From Streptomyces sp. DI166 (lineage in GTDB: Bacteria > Actinomycetota > Actinomycetes > Streptomycetales > Streptomycetaceae), in contig NZ_FLSP01000030.1 of assembly GCF_900091315.1 (NCBI RefSeq), positions 1 to 64,000 on the forward strand: 64,000 nucleotides of DNA, read 5' to 3'. A program made the position numbers and the translations under genes. Shown here piece after piece: positions 1-8,646 of this stretch (positions within the stretch are counted from its first letter, which is position 1; each line of letters begins with the position of its first letter). The notes under the pieces are model-generated. The model had not been told where the DNA came from, did not search any database, and saw only the letters and a program-made list of their open reading frames with translations.

Positions 1-1788
1 CACCTCGCTCTCCAGGAAGGCGTCCACGGAGGACCGCCGCGCCCGGCGCCGCCCACCGCTGGGGGTCTGCTCGGCGGGAGCCGGTGCCTCCTCCAGCGCG
101 GGCGCCTCGGGAGCCGCGACCGCCCCGGCACCGGCGCCGATCGGCACCTCCAGCACGAAGGCGCTGCCGCTCATGCCGGGCACCTCGTGGGTCTGCAGCA
201 CACCGCCGTGGGCGCGCACGATCCCGCGCACGATCGGCTCGTGCACCGGGTCGCCCCCGGCGTACGGGCCGCGCACCTCGATGCGTACGACCTCACCGCG
301 CTGCGCCGCCGCCACGACGACCGTGTTGTCCATGTAGCCGCCCGCCGACACGGGCGAGTTGCCGGTGGCGTCGACGCCCGCGACATCGGCGACCAGATGC
401 GCGAGCGCGGTCGACAGCAGCCTGCTGTCGACCTCGGCCTCGATGGGCGGCGCGTGTACCGCGAACTGCACCCGCCCCGGCCCGATCAGCTCGACGGCGC
501 CGTCCACACCTGCCGCGACGACCGCGTCGAGCATTACCTTCGTACGGGTGATGCCCTCGCCGCCCGCGTCCAGCCGCTGGTAGCCGAGGACGTTGTCGAT
601 GAGGGTGGTGATCCGGGAGTACCCGGCCGAGAGGTGGTGCAGCACCTGGTTGGCCTCGGGCCACAGCTGCCCGGCGTCGTCCGCGGCGAGCGCCGCCAGT
701 TCCCGGCGCAGTTCGTCCAGGGGCCCGCGCAGGGACGTACCGAGCAGGGTGAGGAGCTGCTCGTGCCGCCCGGCGAGCGCCTCGTACCGGTCCTTCTCCC
801 GCTCCCCGAGCGCCGCGTACCGCTCCTCGCCCGCGGCCAGTTCCTCCGCGTGCCGCTCCTGGAGCTCCTCGACCTCGGTGACGTGCTTCTGGCGCAGCGC
901 GGTCAGCTCGGAGGCGTGCTCCTCGGCGAGCCGCTCCAGCTCTTCCTCGTGCGCCTTCTCGGCGTCGGCCTTCTCCTGGACCAGGGCGTCGTAGGGCCGC
1001 CGGTCGGTGAAGGTCATCACGGCGCCGACGAGCTGGTCCCCGTCACGCACCGGCGCGGTGGTCAGGTCGACCGGCACCCGCTCGCCGCTCTTGGCGAACA
1101 GCACCTGCCCGCGCACCCGGTGCTTGCGCCCGGAGCGCAGGGTGTCGGCGAGCGGCGACTCCTCGTACGGGAAGGGCGAGCCGTCGGGGCGGGAGTGCAG
1201 GACGAGGGTGTGCAGCTCGCGCCCGCCGAGGTCGCTGGCGCGGTAGCCGAGTATCTGCGCGGCGGCCGGGTTGACGAGCACGATCCGCCCGTCGGTGTCG
1301 GTGCCGACGACACCTTCGGAGGCCGCCCGCAGGATCATCTCGGTCTGCCGCTGCGAACGGGCCAGCTCGGCCTCGGTGTCGATGGTCCCGGACAGGTCCC
1401 GCACGACCAGCATCAGCAGCTCGTCGCTGGCATAGCCGTAACCGTCGTAGGCCTGCTGGCCGTTCTCCAGGTTCGCGGATGTGACCTCGACCGGGAACTC
1501 GCTGCCGTCGGTGCGCCGGGCCATCATCCGGGTCGGCTTGGTCCGCCCGGCCGGGTCCATGTGGTCGGGGCGGCGCATGGAACCGGGGATCAGCTTGGAG
1601 TCGAACTGCGGCAGCAGATCGAGCAGCCCCCGCCCCACCAGCGCCGTGCCGGGCGCCTCGAAGGTCTCCAGGGCGATGGTGTTGGCGTTGACGACCGTCC
1701 CATTGGCGTTGACCAGCACCAACGCGTCGGGAAGCGCGTCGAGTATGGCTGCGAGGCGAGCAGCGCCTCGGGATGGCCTGCTGCTCAC
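1..1788 (-). CDS. PAS-PAS sensor protein with histidine-kinase-like core (3' end outside window)
   Basis: An uninterrupted frame of 596 codons runs off the left edge, so the C-terminus is missing. The start is a GTG at 1788 preceded by AAGGGAAG. Two PAS domains lie at about residues 13-135 and 140-260, then a Glu/Arg-rich coiled coil at about 262-345. A histidine-kinase-like dimerisation and ATPase-like region follows at about 350-545. Where an active kinase has S-H-E-L-R-x-P-L this protein reads GTSLRGPL, so the phospho-accepting His is absent, and I see no clean N-box. It is therefore probably a signalling scaffold or degenerate kinase. No transmembrane segment is visible, so it should be cytosolic. 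The tail turns Ala/Pro-rich and then basic before the edge, and a further domain may follow. Confidence 0.8.
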   Translation of the reverse strand, partial: MSSRPSRGAARLAAILDALPDALVLVNANGTVVNANTIALETFEAPGTALVGRGLLDLLPQFDSKLIPGSMRRPDHMDPAGRTKPTRMMARRTDGSEFPVEVTSANLENGQQAYDGYGYASDELLMLVVRDLSGTIDTEAELARSQRQTEMILRAASEGVVGTDTDGRIVLVNPAAAQILGYRASDLGGRELHTLVLHSRPDGSPFPYEESPLADTLRSGRKHRVRGQVLFAKSGERVPVDLTTAPVRDGDQLVGAVMTFTDRRPYDALVQEKADAEKAHEEELERLAEEHASELTALRQKHVTEVEELQERHAEELAAGEERYAALGEREKDRYEALAGRHEQLLTLLGTSLRGPLDELRRELAALAADDAGQLWPEANQVLHHLSAGYSRITTLIDNVLGYQRLDAGGEGITRTKVMLDAVVAAGVDGAVELIGPGRVQFAVHAPPIEAEVDSRLLSTALAHLVADVAGVDATGNSPVSAGGYMDNTVVVAAAQRGEVVRIEVRGPYAGGDPVHEPIVRGIVRAHGGVLQTHEVPGMSGSAFVLEVPIGAGAGAVAAPEAPALEEAPAPAEQTPSGGRRRARRSSVDAFLESEV

Positions 1789-1983
1789 GAGACGCTTCCC
1801 TTCTGTTACCGCATCTTGCCGACCGCTCGGGCCATCTTGCCAACCGGCCCGCGACGTGTCACGCGAGGGAGTCTAAGGGCTGGGGCTGTGCCGGAGGCGC
1901 CGGATGAGAGGGAGGTCGCACGACGAAGTGACCCAGAACGTATGACCGTGTCCGAGACGCTCGACGAGACCTCCCCGGGACCT

Positions 1984-2481
1984 TCACCGAGCCGTGACCG
2001 CACGCTCCCCGACCGCGGGCAGCAACGGCATGAGCCGGTCCCACCGAGCGATCTCGCACCCGTTCCCCCGCCCGAACCGCGCGTCCACGGGCCGCCCGGC
2101 CCAGGTACCGGTGACATGAGCGGTGGCGGGCCCGCCGTACTGCATGGTGCAGAGGCTCCCGTCGGGAACGGGCGCGAAGAGATCCCGCCCGAAGACGGTC
2201 TCCCGGTCCAGAAGGTCACAGGCCTCGGAGACCTGGGGATGACTCCCACCATCGGGATGACAGCGGAGGACGTACCGCCCGTCCACCCCACCCCCCACGT
2301 TGTCCACGACAACGGTGAGGTGATCACCAAAGCGAACGGGAGCGGGCTGAGCGGAGGCCGGAACGGTGGAGCCCGCGACAGCCACCCCGGCCGCGAGGAG
2401 GAGGACCCGCCCCATCCGCCGGCCGGCACGGGAGGGACGGGGCGCGCGATGACTGCCCGAGGGGCGCGAGACCTGCAACAT
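1984..2481 (-). CDS. SSI-family secreted serine protease inhibitor
   Basis: The protein looks like a Streptomyces subtilisin inhibitor (SSI, MEROPS I16), which is exported and blocks subtilisin-like proteases. It has a basic N-terminus, a hydrophobic stretch VLLLAAGVAVAG and an Ala-rich cleavage region ending ASAQ, which is a Sec signal. The mature part keeps the SSI pattern: a first Cys pair (YVLRCHP ... SEACDLL), then SLCTMQYGGP, and a final conserved Cys in NGCEIARW. By alignment to classical SSI (CPMVYD) the reactive P1 residue would be Met. I chose the ATG at 2481; a longer frame reaches 2553 but adds residues before the signal, and an internal ATG before GRVLLL is also possible. Confidence 0.7.
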   Translation of the reverse strand: MLQVSRPSGSHRAPRPSRAGRRMGRVLLLAAGVAVAGSTVPASAQPAPVRFGDHLTVVVDNVGGGVDGRYVLRCHPDGGSHPQVSEACDLLDRETVFGRDLFAPVPDGSLCTMQYGGPATAHVTGTWAGRPVDARFGRGNGCEIARWDRLMPLLPAVGERAVTAR

Positions 2482-2652
2482 GACCTGCTTAACGCCCCGC
2501 GCGCCGGGACGTTGCGAACACGGCCCCCACCAGCGCCAAGGGCTTTGCCCCACACCCCACCTGCCTAGTACCGTAGGGGGCGATTGGTGACACCCCGCTC
2601 GACTGTGTCATCATCGGCACGCACCACTCGCGCTCGCGCGGGAGGCTGCGCT

Positions 2653-2746
2653 GGAGGCGTCGCCTAGTCCGGTCTATGGCGCCGCACTGCTAATGCGGTT
2701 TGGGCCTTAAAGCCCATCGAGGGTTCAAATCCCTCCGCCTCCGCCA
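2653..2746 (+). tRNA. tRNA-Ser (anticodon GCU)
   Basis: The acceptor stem GGAGGCG pairs with CGCCTCC. The anticodon arm CCGCA-CTGCTAA-TGCGG gives anticodon GCU. A long variable arm is present, as expected for serine, and CCA is encoded at 2744-2746. The 3' half of this gene is the attachment site of AICE 1, so the sequence from 2685 on probably derives from the element. Confidence 0.97.
2685..2745 (+). repeat. attL of AICE 1
   Basis: This 61-bp copy of the tRNA-Ser 3' half matches 21664-21724 except at 2705-2706 (CC here, TT there), which lie in the variable arm. The longest perfect core is the last 39 bases, from the variable arm to the discriminator region. Confidence 0.93.
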
Positions 2747-2753
2747 CCTGACC

Positions 2754-2785
2754 AGGGAGTTCGGCTCATCGGAGCTGGGCTCCCT
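2754..2785 (+). terminator. Stem-loop after tRNA-Ser, element-borne
   Basis: AGGGAG pairs with CTCCCT, and GCTC/GAGC pairs inside the stem. It lies 8 bases after the tRNA and probably terminates its transcript. A closely similar hairpin stands at the same distance from attR (21733-21764), which should be the original chromosomal terminator. Confidence 0.65.
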
Positions 2786-2806
2786 GAGTCGCGTTCAGGG
2801 CCGCTA

Positions 2807-4315
2807 TCAGCCGCCAGATGGCACGTTGCTGGCACCAGCCGCCGTGGGGCGATTCTGACGCGGGATGAACGCTGCGATCCGGCGCGTGGCGTCCTCCGCC
2901 ATCTCCTCGGCGACGACCGCGTAGATGTCCATCGTGAACGACACCGAGGCATGCCCAAGGATCTCGCTCACGAACTTGATCGGCACGCCAGCAGCGAGCA
3001 GCATCGTCGCCGCACCGTGACGCAGATCATGGAAGCGGATCGGCGGGAGCGCTATCCGCAGGGCCACCTCGACGGCGGCCTCGGTTGTCCGGAACTTCCG
3101 TGCGATCCGCTCGGCCGGCCAGCCCTCGGCTGCCTTCGTGCGGATGTTGGCGTACCGCTCCAGCAGGATGCGGAAGCGGCTGGAGAGGTAGTCGTCCTTC
3201 AGGGCTCGGCCGTCCTCGTAGGTGAAGACGCGGCCCGAGTCCTGATAGGCCTCGCCCCACGCCAACCGCTCCTCCAGCTTGTGCTTGTGCCAGGCCTTCA
3301 GGACGCGCACGGTCTCGTCGTCGAGGGGGATCTGCCGGTAGCCGGCCTCGGTCTTGGTGTCGTCGAGGTCGTCGTCCGACTGGGACTGCAGGACGTGCAG
3401 ACGCTTGCGGGTGAGACTGAGGTCTTTCTCCTCGGCGCCGACCAGCTCGCCGCGGCGCGGCCCGTAGTAGGCGTCCAGGTGGAAGGCGGGGTACAGACGC
3501 TCACCGGTGGCCTCAGCGAAGTCGAGGAACGCGCCCGTCTGGTTGGACGTCCACACCATCACCTTGGCGGGGACGACCTTGTTCGCCTCCCACACCTCGA
3601 CCCGCTCGGCGGTCCACAGCAGCGGCCGGGCCCGGCCCGACTTCCGCTTGCCGCCCTTCGACCGCCAAACGCCGTCAGCCGGGTTGTCCGGCCGAATCTT
3701 GGACAGCTTCACGGCGTCGTTGAGGGCGCCGGTGAGGACGGCGTGCACGCGCTTGATACGGCCCTCACTGATCGGGCGGGTGTGCAGCCGGCGGCCGTCG
3801 CGCATGGCACGGGCCTCCTTCAAGCGGCGCAGGATCTCGCTCCTGTCGCCCTGCTCTTCCGGCCGGTTGAGCTTCCGCATGGCGGCGTACAACTCGCGCA
3901 GATGTTCGTCGGTGAGGTCGACGACCTTGATGTGCCCGAGCCCCGGCTTCCCGTACAGGTCGATCGCCTCGCGCTCAGCGTCCAACGTCGACTTCTTCAG
4001 GCCCTCGCCGGTCGCGGCCTCCGACGTCCGCCAGGCGTAGCGGCGCTCCAAGAACTCCCCGAACGTGGTCTTCCGCTCGTCATGCGCCTTCGGCTGCGCG
4101 GCCGTGCCGAGCACCTTGGCCAGCTCCGCCTTGCACTCGCGCTCGGTGTCGAACGGGCCGATGCGCGGCTGACGGCGCTTACCGTCTGCGGACTTGGGTG
4201 CCTCGTATCGGGCGTACCAGCCGCCGTGTCCCTTCTTCGACAGGTCCGGGCACTGCTTGCCGAGCAGCTTCTTTGTCTCCGGGTCTCGGCATGAACAGGA
4301 TTTGTACGGTTTCAC
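2807..4315 (-). CDS. int: Tyrosine recombinase (AICE integrase)
   Basis: A 502-residue site-specific recombinase that should integrate and excise AICE 1 at tRNA-Ser. The N-terminal arm-binding part is followed by a catalytic domain with the Arg in YYGPRRGEL (about 287-288), a candidate Lys near 321, HDLRH (His429, Arg432), His455 in LGHAS and the nucleophile Tyr465 in TMDIY. About 35 residues (about 388-423) inserted before HDLRH resemble a helix-turn-helix (GWPAERIARKFRTTEAAV), which I do not expect in this family. The GTG start overlaps the TGA of the upstream regulator by 4 bases, so the two are translationally coupled. It reads toward attL. Confidence 0.95.
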   Translation of the reverse strand: MKPYKSCSCRDPETKKLLGKQCPDLSKKGHGGWYARYEAPKSADGKRRQPRIGPFDTERECKAELAKVLGTAAQPKAHDERKTTFGEFLERRYAWRTSEAATGEGLKKSTLDAEREAIDLYGKPGLGHIKVVDLTDEHLRELYAAMRKLNRPEEQGDRSEILRRLKEARAMRDGRRLHTRPISEGRIKRVHAVLTGALNDAVKLSKIRPDNPADGVWRSKGGKRKSGRARPLLWTAERVEVWEANKVVPAKVMVWTSNQTGAFLDFAEATGERLYPAFHLDAYYGPRRGELVGAEEKDLSLTRKRLHVLQSQSDDDLDDTKTEAGYRQIPLDDETVRVLKAWHKHKLEERLAWGEAYQDSGRVFTYEDGRALKDDYLSSRFRILLERYANIRTKAAEGWPAERIARKFRTTEAAVEVALRIALPPIRFHDLRHGAATMLLAAGVPIKFVSEILGHASVSFTMDIYAVVAEEMAEDATRRIAAFIPRQNRPTAAGASNVPSGG

Positions 4316-5103
4316 TCATCCCCCTCTGGTTTTTGCGGTGGCTCGGCCTCGGTTGTTTCCGGCGGCAGCGGCTCCATTGGGATCGAGGAGATGTCCAGTG
4401 GCGTCCCGGGCGTACCCGGCGATGGCAAGTCGGCGAGGAACGAAGTCGACGGGCCGATGGCCGGCGGTTGGAAACCAGCAGACTGCATCTGCTCGCGCAG
4501 AGTGCGGAGGTCAGCCTCGACCTCGTGCAGCCTCTCCGAGGTGAGTTGCACGATGTGATCGTCTACCGCGTCGGGGTCTGCCTCTGAACGGAAGCGGCGT
4601 AGGGACTCGCGGCGGGTGTCGGCGATGATGGACAGCCGCTTCCGGTAGTTCCACCAGTCCTCAACTAGTCGGTCGTGCTCTCGGAAGAATCGGACTCCTT
4701 GGGCATCCTGAGTCTTGAACTCGTTGTCCGTGGGCGATGTGGGGATCAGTTCCTGTTCGCCCGTGAACCACTTCAGCGCTTCCCACGTGCCGACAGACTC
4801 CCCGGGGAAGATCTCCGTCTCGGTCTCGCGCCCGAGCGGAAACAGAAGCTGGACGGGCGGGATGTTGAGGGCGCGCGCTAGTACGACCAGCTCCCCGACG
4901 GTGATCGTCTGACGTGTCCCCTTCTCCAGCTTGGCGATGACTGTGCGGTCCATCGGGAGTCCCAGGCCGGCGCATCGATCGGCCAGGGCCTGGGCGGTCA
5001 GCTTCCCGCCTCGAATATCCCGTGCCTGGCCCCGATAGTGCGCGACTCCTCGCCCGACCAGCTTGGCGATCTGTGCCGCCCATTCATTCGCGGTAAGTGC
5101 CAT
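4312..5103 (-). CDS. XRE-family regulator coupled to integrase
   Basis: A 263-residue protein with a helix-turn-helix at about residues 35-95 (ALADRCAGLG ... TVIAKLEKGTRQTITVGELV), where the usual repressor fold is recognisable. A helical middle region and a Pro/Glu-rich, acidic tail follow. Its stop overlaps the integrase start, so it controls or accompanies integrase expression. It is transcribed divergently from the excisionase candidate, with CGACGCGA repeated twice in the gap (about 5120 and 5152), which could be its operator. The partner for the C-terminal part is unknown. Confidence 0.8.
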   Translation of the reverse strand: MALTANEWAAQIAKLVGRGVAHYRGQARDIRGGKLTAQALADRCAGLGLPMDRTVIAKLEKGTRQTITVGELVVLARALNIPPVQLLFPLGRETETEIFPGESVGTWEALKWFTGEQELIPTSPTDNEFKTQDAQGVRFFREHDRLVEDWWNYRKRLSIIADTRRESLRRFRSEADPDAVDDHIVQLTSERLHEVEADLRTLREQMQSAGFQPPAIGPSTSFLADLPSPGTPGTPLDISSIPMEPLPPETTEAEPPQKPEGDE

Positions 5104-5210
5104 GACGGCACATTATCCCGACGCGATGCGACTTGACCACCCACGACGCGACACTCATACTGGCGACCATCGATCGACCGTCACGGAAGATCGGAGGAGC
5201 TTTGTCGACC

Positions 5211-5402
5211 GTGACAGCACATTTCCTGAGTAAGGCGCAGACTGCGGCGCTCTTCAAGGTCAGCGTGCGAACGCTGGAGCGGTGGGCTCAGGCCGGCATC
5301 GGCCCCACGCCCCTGAAGCACGGGCCGCGGCTCGTCCGATACGACAACGACGAGGTCCTCGACTACCTGCGCAACGGCGAACTCAGGGAGTCGGCCTCAT
5401 GA
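5211..5402 (+). CDS. xis: Small HTH protein, excisionase candidate
   Basis: About 63 residues with a MerR/AlpA-type helix-turn-helix (SKAQTAALFKVSVRTLERWA) followed by a basic wing and LVRYDNDEVLDYL, as in excisionases and AlpA-like activators. The frame is open from 5133, but GGAGGAG at 5193-5199 supports a start at the GTG of 5211 or the TTG at 5202. It is divergent from the int operon. The ATGA at its end overlaps the next gene, a second protein of the same fold, so two DNA-bending proteins may be made together. Confidence 0.65.
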   Translation: MTAHFLSKAQTAALFKVSVRTLERWAQAGIGPTPLKHGPRLVRYDNDEVLDYLRNGELRESAS

Positions 5403-5743
5403 GCGCCTGGACCCGTGCCGCGATCGAGGCGCTCGGTCCGGTCACGGATGTGCCGACGGTGGCGTCGATCCTTCTGGTCAACAAGGACACCGTGTACGCA
5501 CAGATCCGCCGGGGCGAGTGGACCGCGACCCGCGTGCTCACCCTCGGCCGGAAGATCAAGATCCCGACGCGCGACCTGATCGCGCTCCTGTACGCCCCGG
5601 AGCCTGATTCGCAGGTCACCCCGGCCGTGCCAGCACAGTGCCAGCACGGCACATCTGTGCAGGTCGCAGACGTCGAACCGCATACCTCATGCGGTTGCAC
5701 CCCTGCCGATTCGGCGGTGATCCGCCCTCTCCGGGGCGCATGA
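5399..5743 (+). CDS. Second small HTH protein
   Basis: A 114-residue protein starting at an ATG that overlaps the previous stop. The N-terminal half contains a HTH_17-like fold (VPTVASILLVNKDTVYAQI followed by a basic segment and RKIKIPTRDLIALLY), similar in plan to excisionases and AlpA regulators. The C-terminal 40 residues are low in predicted order and contain Cys/His (CQHGT, HTSCGC). It could be the true excisionase, with the preceding gene a regulator, or the reverse. Confidence 0.7.
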   Translation: MSAWTRAAIEALGPVTDVPTVASILLVNKDTVYAQIRRGEWTATRVLTLGRKIKIPTRDLIALLYAPEPDSQVTPAVPAQCQHGTSVQVADVEPHTSCGCTPADSAVIRPLRGA

Positions 5744-5878
5744 AGCGACCCCTCGCGTAAGCGCCGGTGATTCCAGCACCGACGACCGCGAGGGGCCCCG
5801 AAGCCCACATCCGACCGACAAGCCGACGGCCGCGAGGGAGTACCAGTCCCATATGCGCGGCCGTGTAAGGAGCTTCTG

Positions 5879-6430
5879 TTGAACAGACTGCCACACCAGC
5901 CGCAGGCGGGCGAGACGCTCGCCGACGAGGCCTATGACCTCCTCCTGTGGGCCGACCGGCTCACCACCGAAGAACTCACGTACCTGATGGGCCTGGCCGG
6001 CCGTACCTCCGGCCCGATGTTCCTTGAGGAAGCCCTCTCCGAGGGCAAGATCGCCGACGAAACGGTCACCGCGCTGATCGGCGACGTCTGGTCGTCCGCC
6101 GAGTTCCCGGACCGCCATCTCGACCACGACACGTGGCGGTGGATGTTCGACGTAGCTGGGTTCACGGTCGACGGCAAGCAGGCGCAGCGCCCCACGGAGC
6201 CGATCACGCTGTACCGCGGCTCAGTGCCGGAGCGCCGGACAGACTGGTCCTGGACGAGAGACATCAGGGTCGCGGAGAAGTTCGCGGCTGGTAGCCCTGG
6301 CCGTCCCCCGAGCCGCGTGTGGGTGTGCGTGGTGCCGCCCACGGCGATGCTTGCGGTGAACACCGGCCGGAACGAGGACGAGATCGTCGTCGACACCCGT
6401 GGGCTCCAGATCACGGAGTACGTCCGGTGA
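5879..6430 (+). CDS. ADP-ribosyltransferase-like protein
   Basis: A 183-residue protein starting at a TTG that has a good Shine-Dalgarno (AAGGAG, 6-base spacing). After an N-terminal helical region, residues from about 105 read ITLYRGSVPE, then WSWTRDIRVAEKFA, then a beta-like VWVCVVPP, and NEDEIVVDTRGL near the end. This matches the R-S-E layout of ADP-ribosyltransferases: Arg in YRG, S-W-T in place of S-T-S, and an E-x-E-like EDE. It probably transfers ADP-ribose from NAD to an unknown target. No signal peptide is seen, so it should act in the cytoplasm. Its role in the element is unknown; regulation, toxin or defence are all possible. Confidence 0.6.
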   Translation: MNRLPHQPQAGETLADEAYDLLLWADRLTTEELTYLMGLAGRTSGPMFLEEALSEGKIADETVTALIGDVWSSAEFPDRHLDHDTWRWMFDVAGFTVDGKQAQRPTEPITLYRGSVPERRTDWSWTRDIRVAEKFAAGSPGRPPSRVWVCVVPPTAMLAVNTGRNEDEIVVDTRGLQITEYVR

Positions 6431-6576
6431 GGCGGCATCACGGATACCGCCCCCGCAGCGCTCGCATGCGGCACGGCTCCCGAAAGTCCGCCGCCCAGAA
6501 GCGCGCCCTGGCGGCCCCGGCCCGCAGCAGCGTCCGCGCCGAACTGCGCGCGGCCCGCACGGTGGGAACCGCCTGA
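6427..6576 (+). CDS. 49-residue basic peptide gene
   Basis: A short frame that overlaps its upstream neighbour by four bases (GTGA) and touches the downstream start through TGATG. The product is very basic (many Arg, few acidic residues) with a helical C-terminal half (RAELRAARTVGTA). The overlaps at both ends, rather than any homology, support it as a real gene. Function unknown. Confidence 0.5.
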   Translation: MRRHHGYRPRSARMRHGSRKSAAQKRALAAPARSSVRAELRAARTVGTA

Positions 6577-7010
6577 TGAGCCGCCCCGCAACCCGCCTCC
6601 GCCTGGCCGACACAGGCGGACGGGCGCGCCTGCACACCGCACCAACAGAAGCCACCGCCGGGGAGATCACTCACCTGCGGGCCTGCGCACAGGCCGACTC
6701 CCTCGATGTGGACGACTGGCCCGAGTACGGAAGCCTCCCCTGGCTCCAACTCCCCCCGGACGACCCGCGCGTGTACGTCGCCACCTTGGAAGCCGCCGAG
6801 TTGCACCGCATGCACGTCGAGCGGATCGCGGCCGACGCGCACACGCAGGCGTTCAACGTCCTCCGGACCGCGGCCGAGGCGCGCGCCGCCCGCAAGGGCA
6901 CCATGCGCACTCGCACGCCGCACATGCTTACCCCCACCCCTGGCTGGCCACCGATCCAGATTCCCGGTCGGCCTGGCGAGTACCTCACGTACCAGGAGTC
7001 CAGCGCGTGA
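6576..7010 (+). CDS. Hypothetical protein upstream of primase-helicase
   Basis: A 144-residue protein beginning at the ATG of a TGATG junction. It is rich in acidic residues up to about residue 75 and then helical and basic. No family is recognised. Its stop overlaps the GTG of the primase-helicase, so it is coupled to replication and may be an accessory factor. Confidence 0.65.
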   Translation: MSRPATRLRLADTGGRARLHTAPTEATAGEITHLRACAQADSLDVDDWPEYGSLPWLQLPPDDPRVYVATLEAAELHRMHVERIAADAHTQAFNVLRTAAEARAARKGTMRTRTPHMLTPTPGWPPIQIPGRPGEYLTYQESSA

Positions 7011-8554
7011 CCACTTCGTTCGACCTCTCTCGGTTCTGCGCTCACCCGCTCGACAACGGCCGGTTGTGCGACATGACCGAGCCGACCCACGACGGCGGCC
7101 AACTCGGCCACGATTTCCTGGCACCGGATACCGACGGGCCTCTCTGGCTCTCAGACGAGCCCGCGGTACCCGCGCCCCGACGCAGCCGACCGACCCGCGT
7201 CACAACCGCGCACCGCGGTCAACTTCGCATGGCTGAGCGCTTCGTCGCCGAGCACGCCGACAACCTGCGGTACGTCCACGGGATCGGCTGGCACGAGTGG
7301 GACGGGGCGCGTTGGAAGTCAGATGAGGAACGCGCTGACATGCGGGCGGCCGTGGCCACCGTGAAGACGGCCCTGGCCAGTCTCGCCGACCTGGACAAGG
7401 AAGAGCGGGACGACCTGTACCAGGACGCCCGCAAGTCCGAGTCGGCGGCGGGCCTGGAAGGAATGCTCCGGATCGCGTCCGCCCTGCCTCCGATCTCGAC
7501 GGCATCGAGGCGGTTGGACGCCGACCCGTACCTGTTCAACACCCCAAAGGGCACCCTCGACTTGCGCAACGGAGCCGTGCTCAAGAACAACCGCGAGCAC
7601 CTGATCACGAAGGTGGCAGGGGGCCGGGTGGGGGGTCGGCCCTACGACGAGTGGGAGACGTTCCTGAAGCGCATCCTGCCCGACGAAGAGGTGCGGGCTT
7701 TCGTGCAGCGCCTGTTCGGCTACGCCCTGTTGGGCAAGGTCACTGAGCACGTGATGCCGATCTTCACGGGGGCGGGGGCGAACGGCAAGGGCACCATCCG
7801 TGACGCCGTGATGGCCGCCTTCGGCGACTACGCCATCGAGATCGACCCGGCCATGCTCATGGAGTCGAAGCACGAGCGGCACGGCGCCTTCAAGATGCGG
7901 CTGCGCGGCGCCCGCCTGGCGTTCTGCTCCGAGACGGAGAAGGGCCGCAAGTTCGCCGAGGCCACCATGAAGCGGCTGGTGGGCGGTGACCAGATCGAGG
8001 CCAACCTCATGCACAAGAACCCGATCACCTTCGATCCGTCACACACCCTGATCATGCTGACGAATCACCTGCCGGCCGTATCCGGCGACGATCCCGCAGT
8101 GTGGCGGCGCATCTTGGTCGTGCCGTTCGATGTGGTGATTCCCCCGGAGGAGCGGGACGGGGAACTGCCCGAGCGTCTCAAGAGCGCATCGGATGCCGTT
8201 CTGGCCTGGCTGTACGAGGGGTGGCTGAGCTACCAGGACCAGGGACTGAATCCGCCTGAGGCCGTGCGCGCCCGCACCGAGGCGTACCAGGCGGACAGCG
8301 ACGCTCTGGGACGGTTCCTGGCCGAGCGGACCATCGAGAGCCCTCACGGGGTGGTGAAGGCGCGGGAGCTTTTCACGGCCTGGTCCGCCTGGTGCCACTC
8401 CAGCGGGCTCAAGGACGACGTGGTCGGCACTGAGGTGACGTTCGCTGCCTCTATGCGGGCGCGCGGCTTCGAGAAGAAGCGGAGCGCGAGTGGCCAGACG
8501 TACCGCGGGTTGATGATCGCGGGCTCGGATGAGTCCGAGGAAGAACCCTTCTGA
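7007..8554 (+). CDS. P4/D5-type primase-helicase (replication protein of AICE 1)
   Basis: A 515-residue protein with a D5_N-like region (about residues 75-240) and a superfamily-3 helicase domain. Walker A is GAGANGKGT at about 255-263, followed by the acidic helix region, FCSETEKG, and the sensor segment LIMLTNHLP at about 347-355. A C-terminal wing (about 430-505) is typical of phage P4 alpha and pox D5-like helicases. There is no obvious primase catalytic domain at the N-terminus. It should unwind and initiate replication of the excised circle. A perfect 10-bp inverted repeat follows the gene and may be the origin. Confidence 0.9.
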   Translation: MTTSFDLSRFCAHPLDNGRLCDMTEPTHDGGQLGHDFLAPDTDGPLWLSDEPAVPAPRRSRPTRVTTAHRGQLRMAERFVAEHADNLRYVHGIGWHEWDGARWKSDEERADMRAAVATVKTALASLADLDKEERDDLYQDARKSESAAGLEGMLRIASALPPISTASRRLDADPYLFNTPKGTLDLRNGAVLKNNREHLITKVAGGRVGGRPYDEWETFLKRILPDEEVRAFVQRLFGYALLGKVTEHVMPIFTGAGANGKGTIRDAVMAAFGDYAIEIDPAMLMESKHERHGAFKMRLRGARLAFCSETEKGRKFAEATMKRLVGGDQIEANLMHKNPITFDPSHTLIMLTNHLPAVSGDDPAVWRRILVVPFDVVIPPEERDGELPERLKSASDAVLAWLYEGWLSYQDQGLNPPEAVRARTEAYQADSDALGRFLAERTIESPHGVVKARELFTAWSAWCHSSGLKDDVVGTEVTFAASMRARGFEKKRSASGQTYRGLMIAGSDESEEEPF

Positions 8555-8573
8555 CCTGGGCGAGTGTAGGGAT

Positions 8574-8646
8574 GTGCAGGGTTTCCCGGTTTCTCCATAG
8601 GCGCGCACGCGTAGCGAGTTTCGGAAAACCCAGCACAACCCTGCAC
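8574..8646. repeat. Inverted repeat after primase-helicase (candidate origin or terminator)
   Basis: GTGCAGGGTT at 8574-8583 is repeated inverted as AACCCTGCAC at 8637-8646. Nested inside are GGTTTC and GAAAACC, and outside are GAGTG and CACTC. The 53-base spacer is too long for a simple terminator, and the position next to the helicase gene suggests an origin. Confidence 0.45.

Noticed and set aside
187..2568. Long plus-strand open frame across the PAS protein and SSI genes
   Set aside because: It is antisense to two well-supported minus-strand genes and its product has no recognisable domain; long shadow frames are normal at this G+C.
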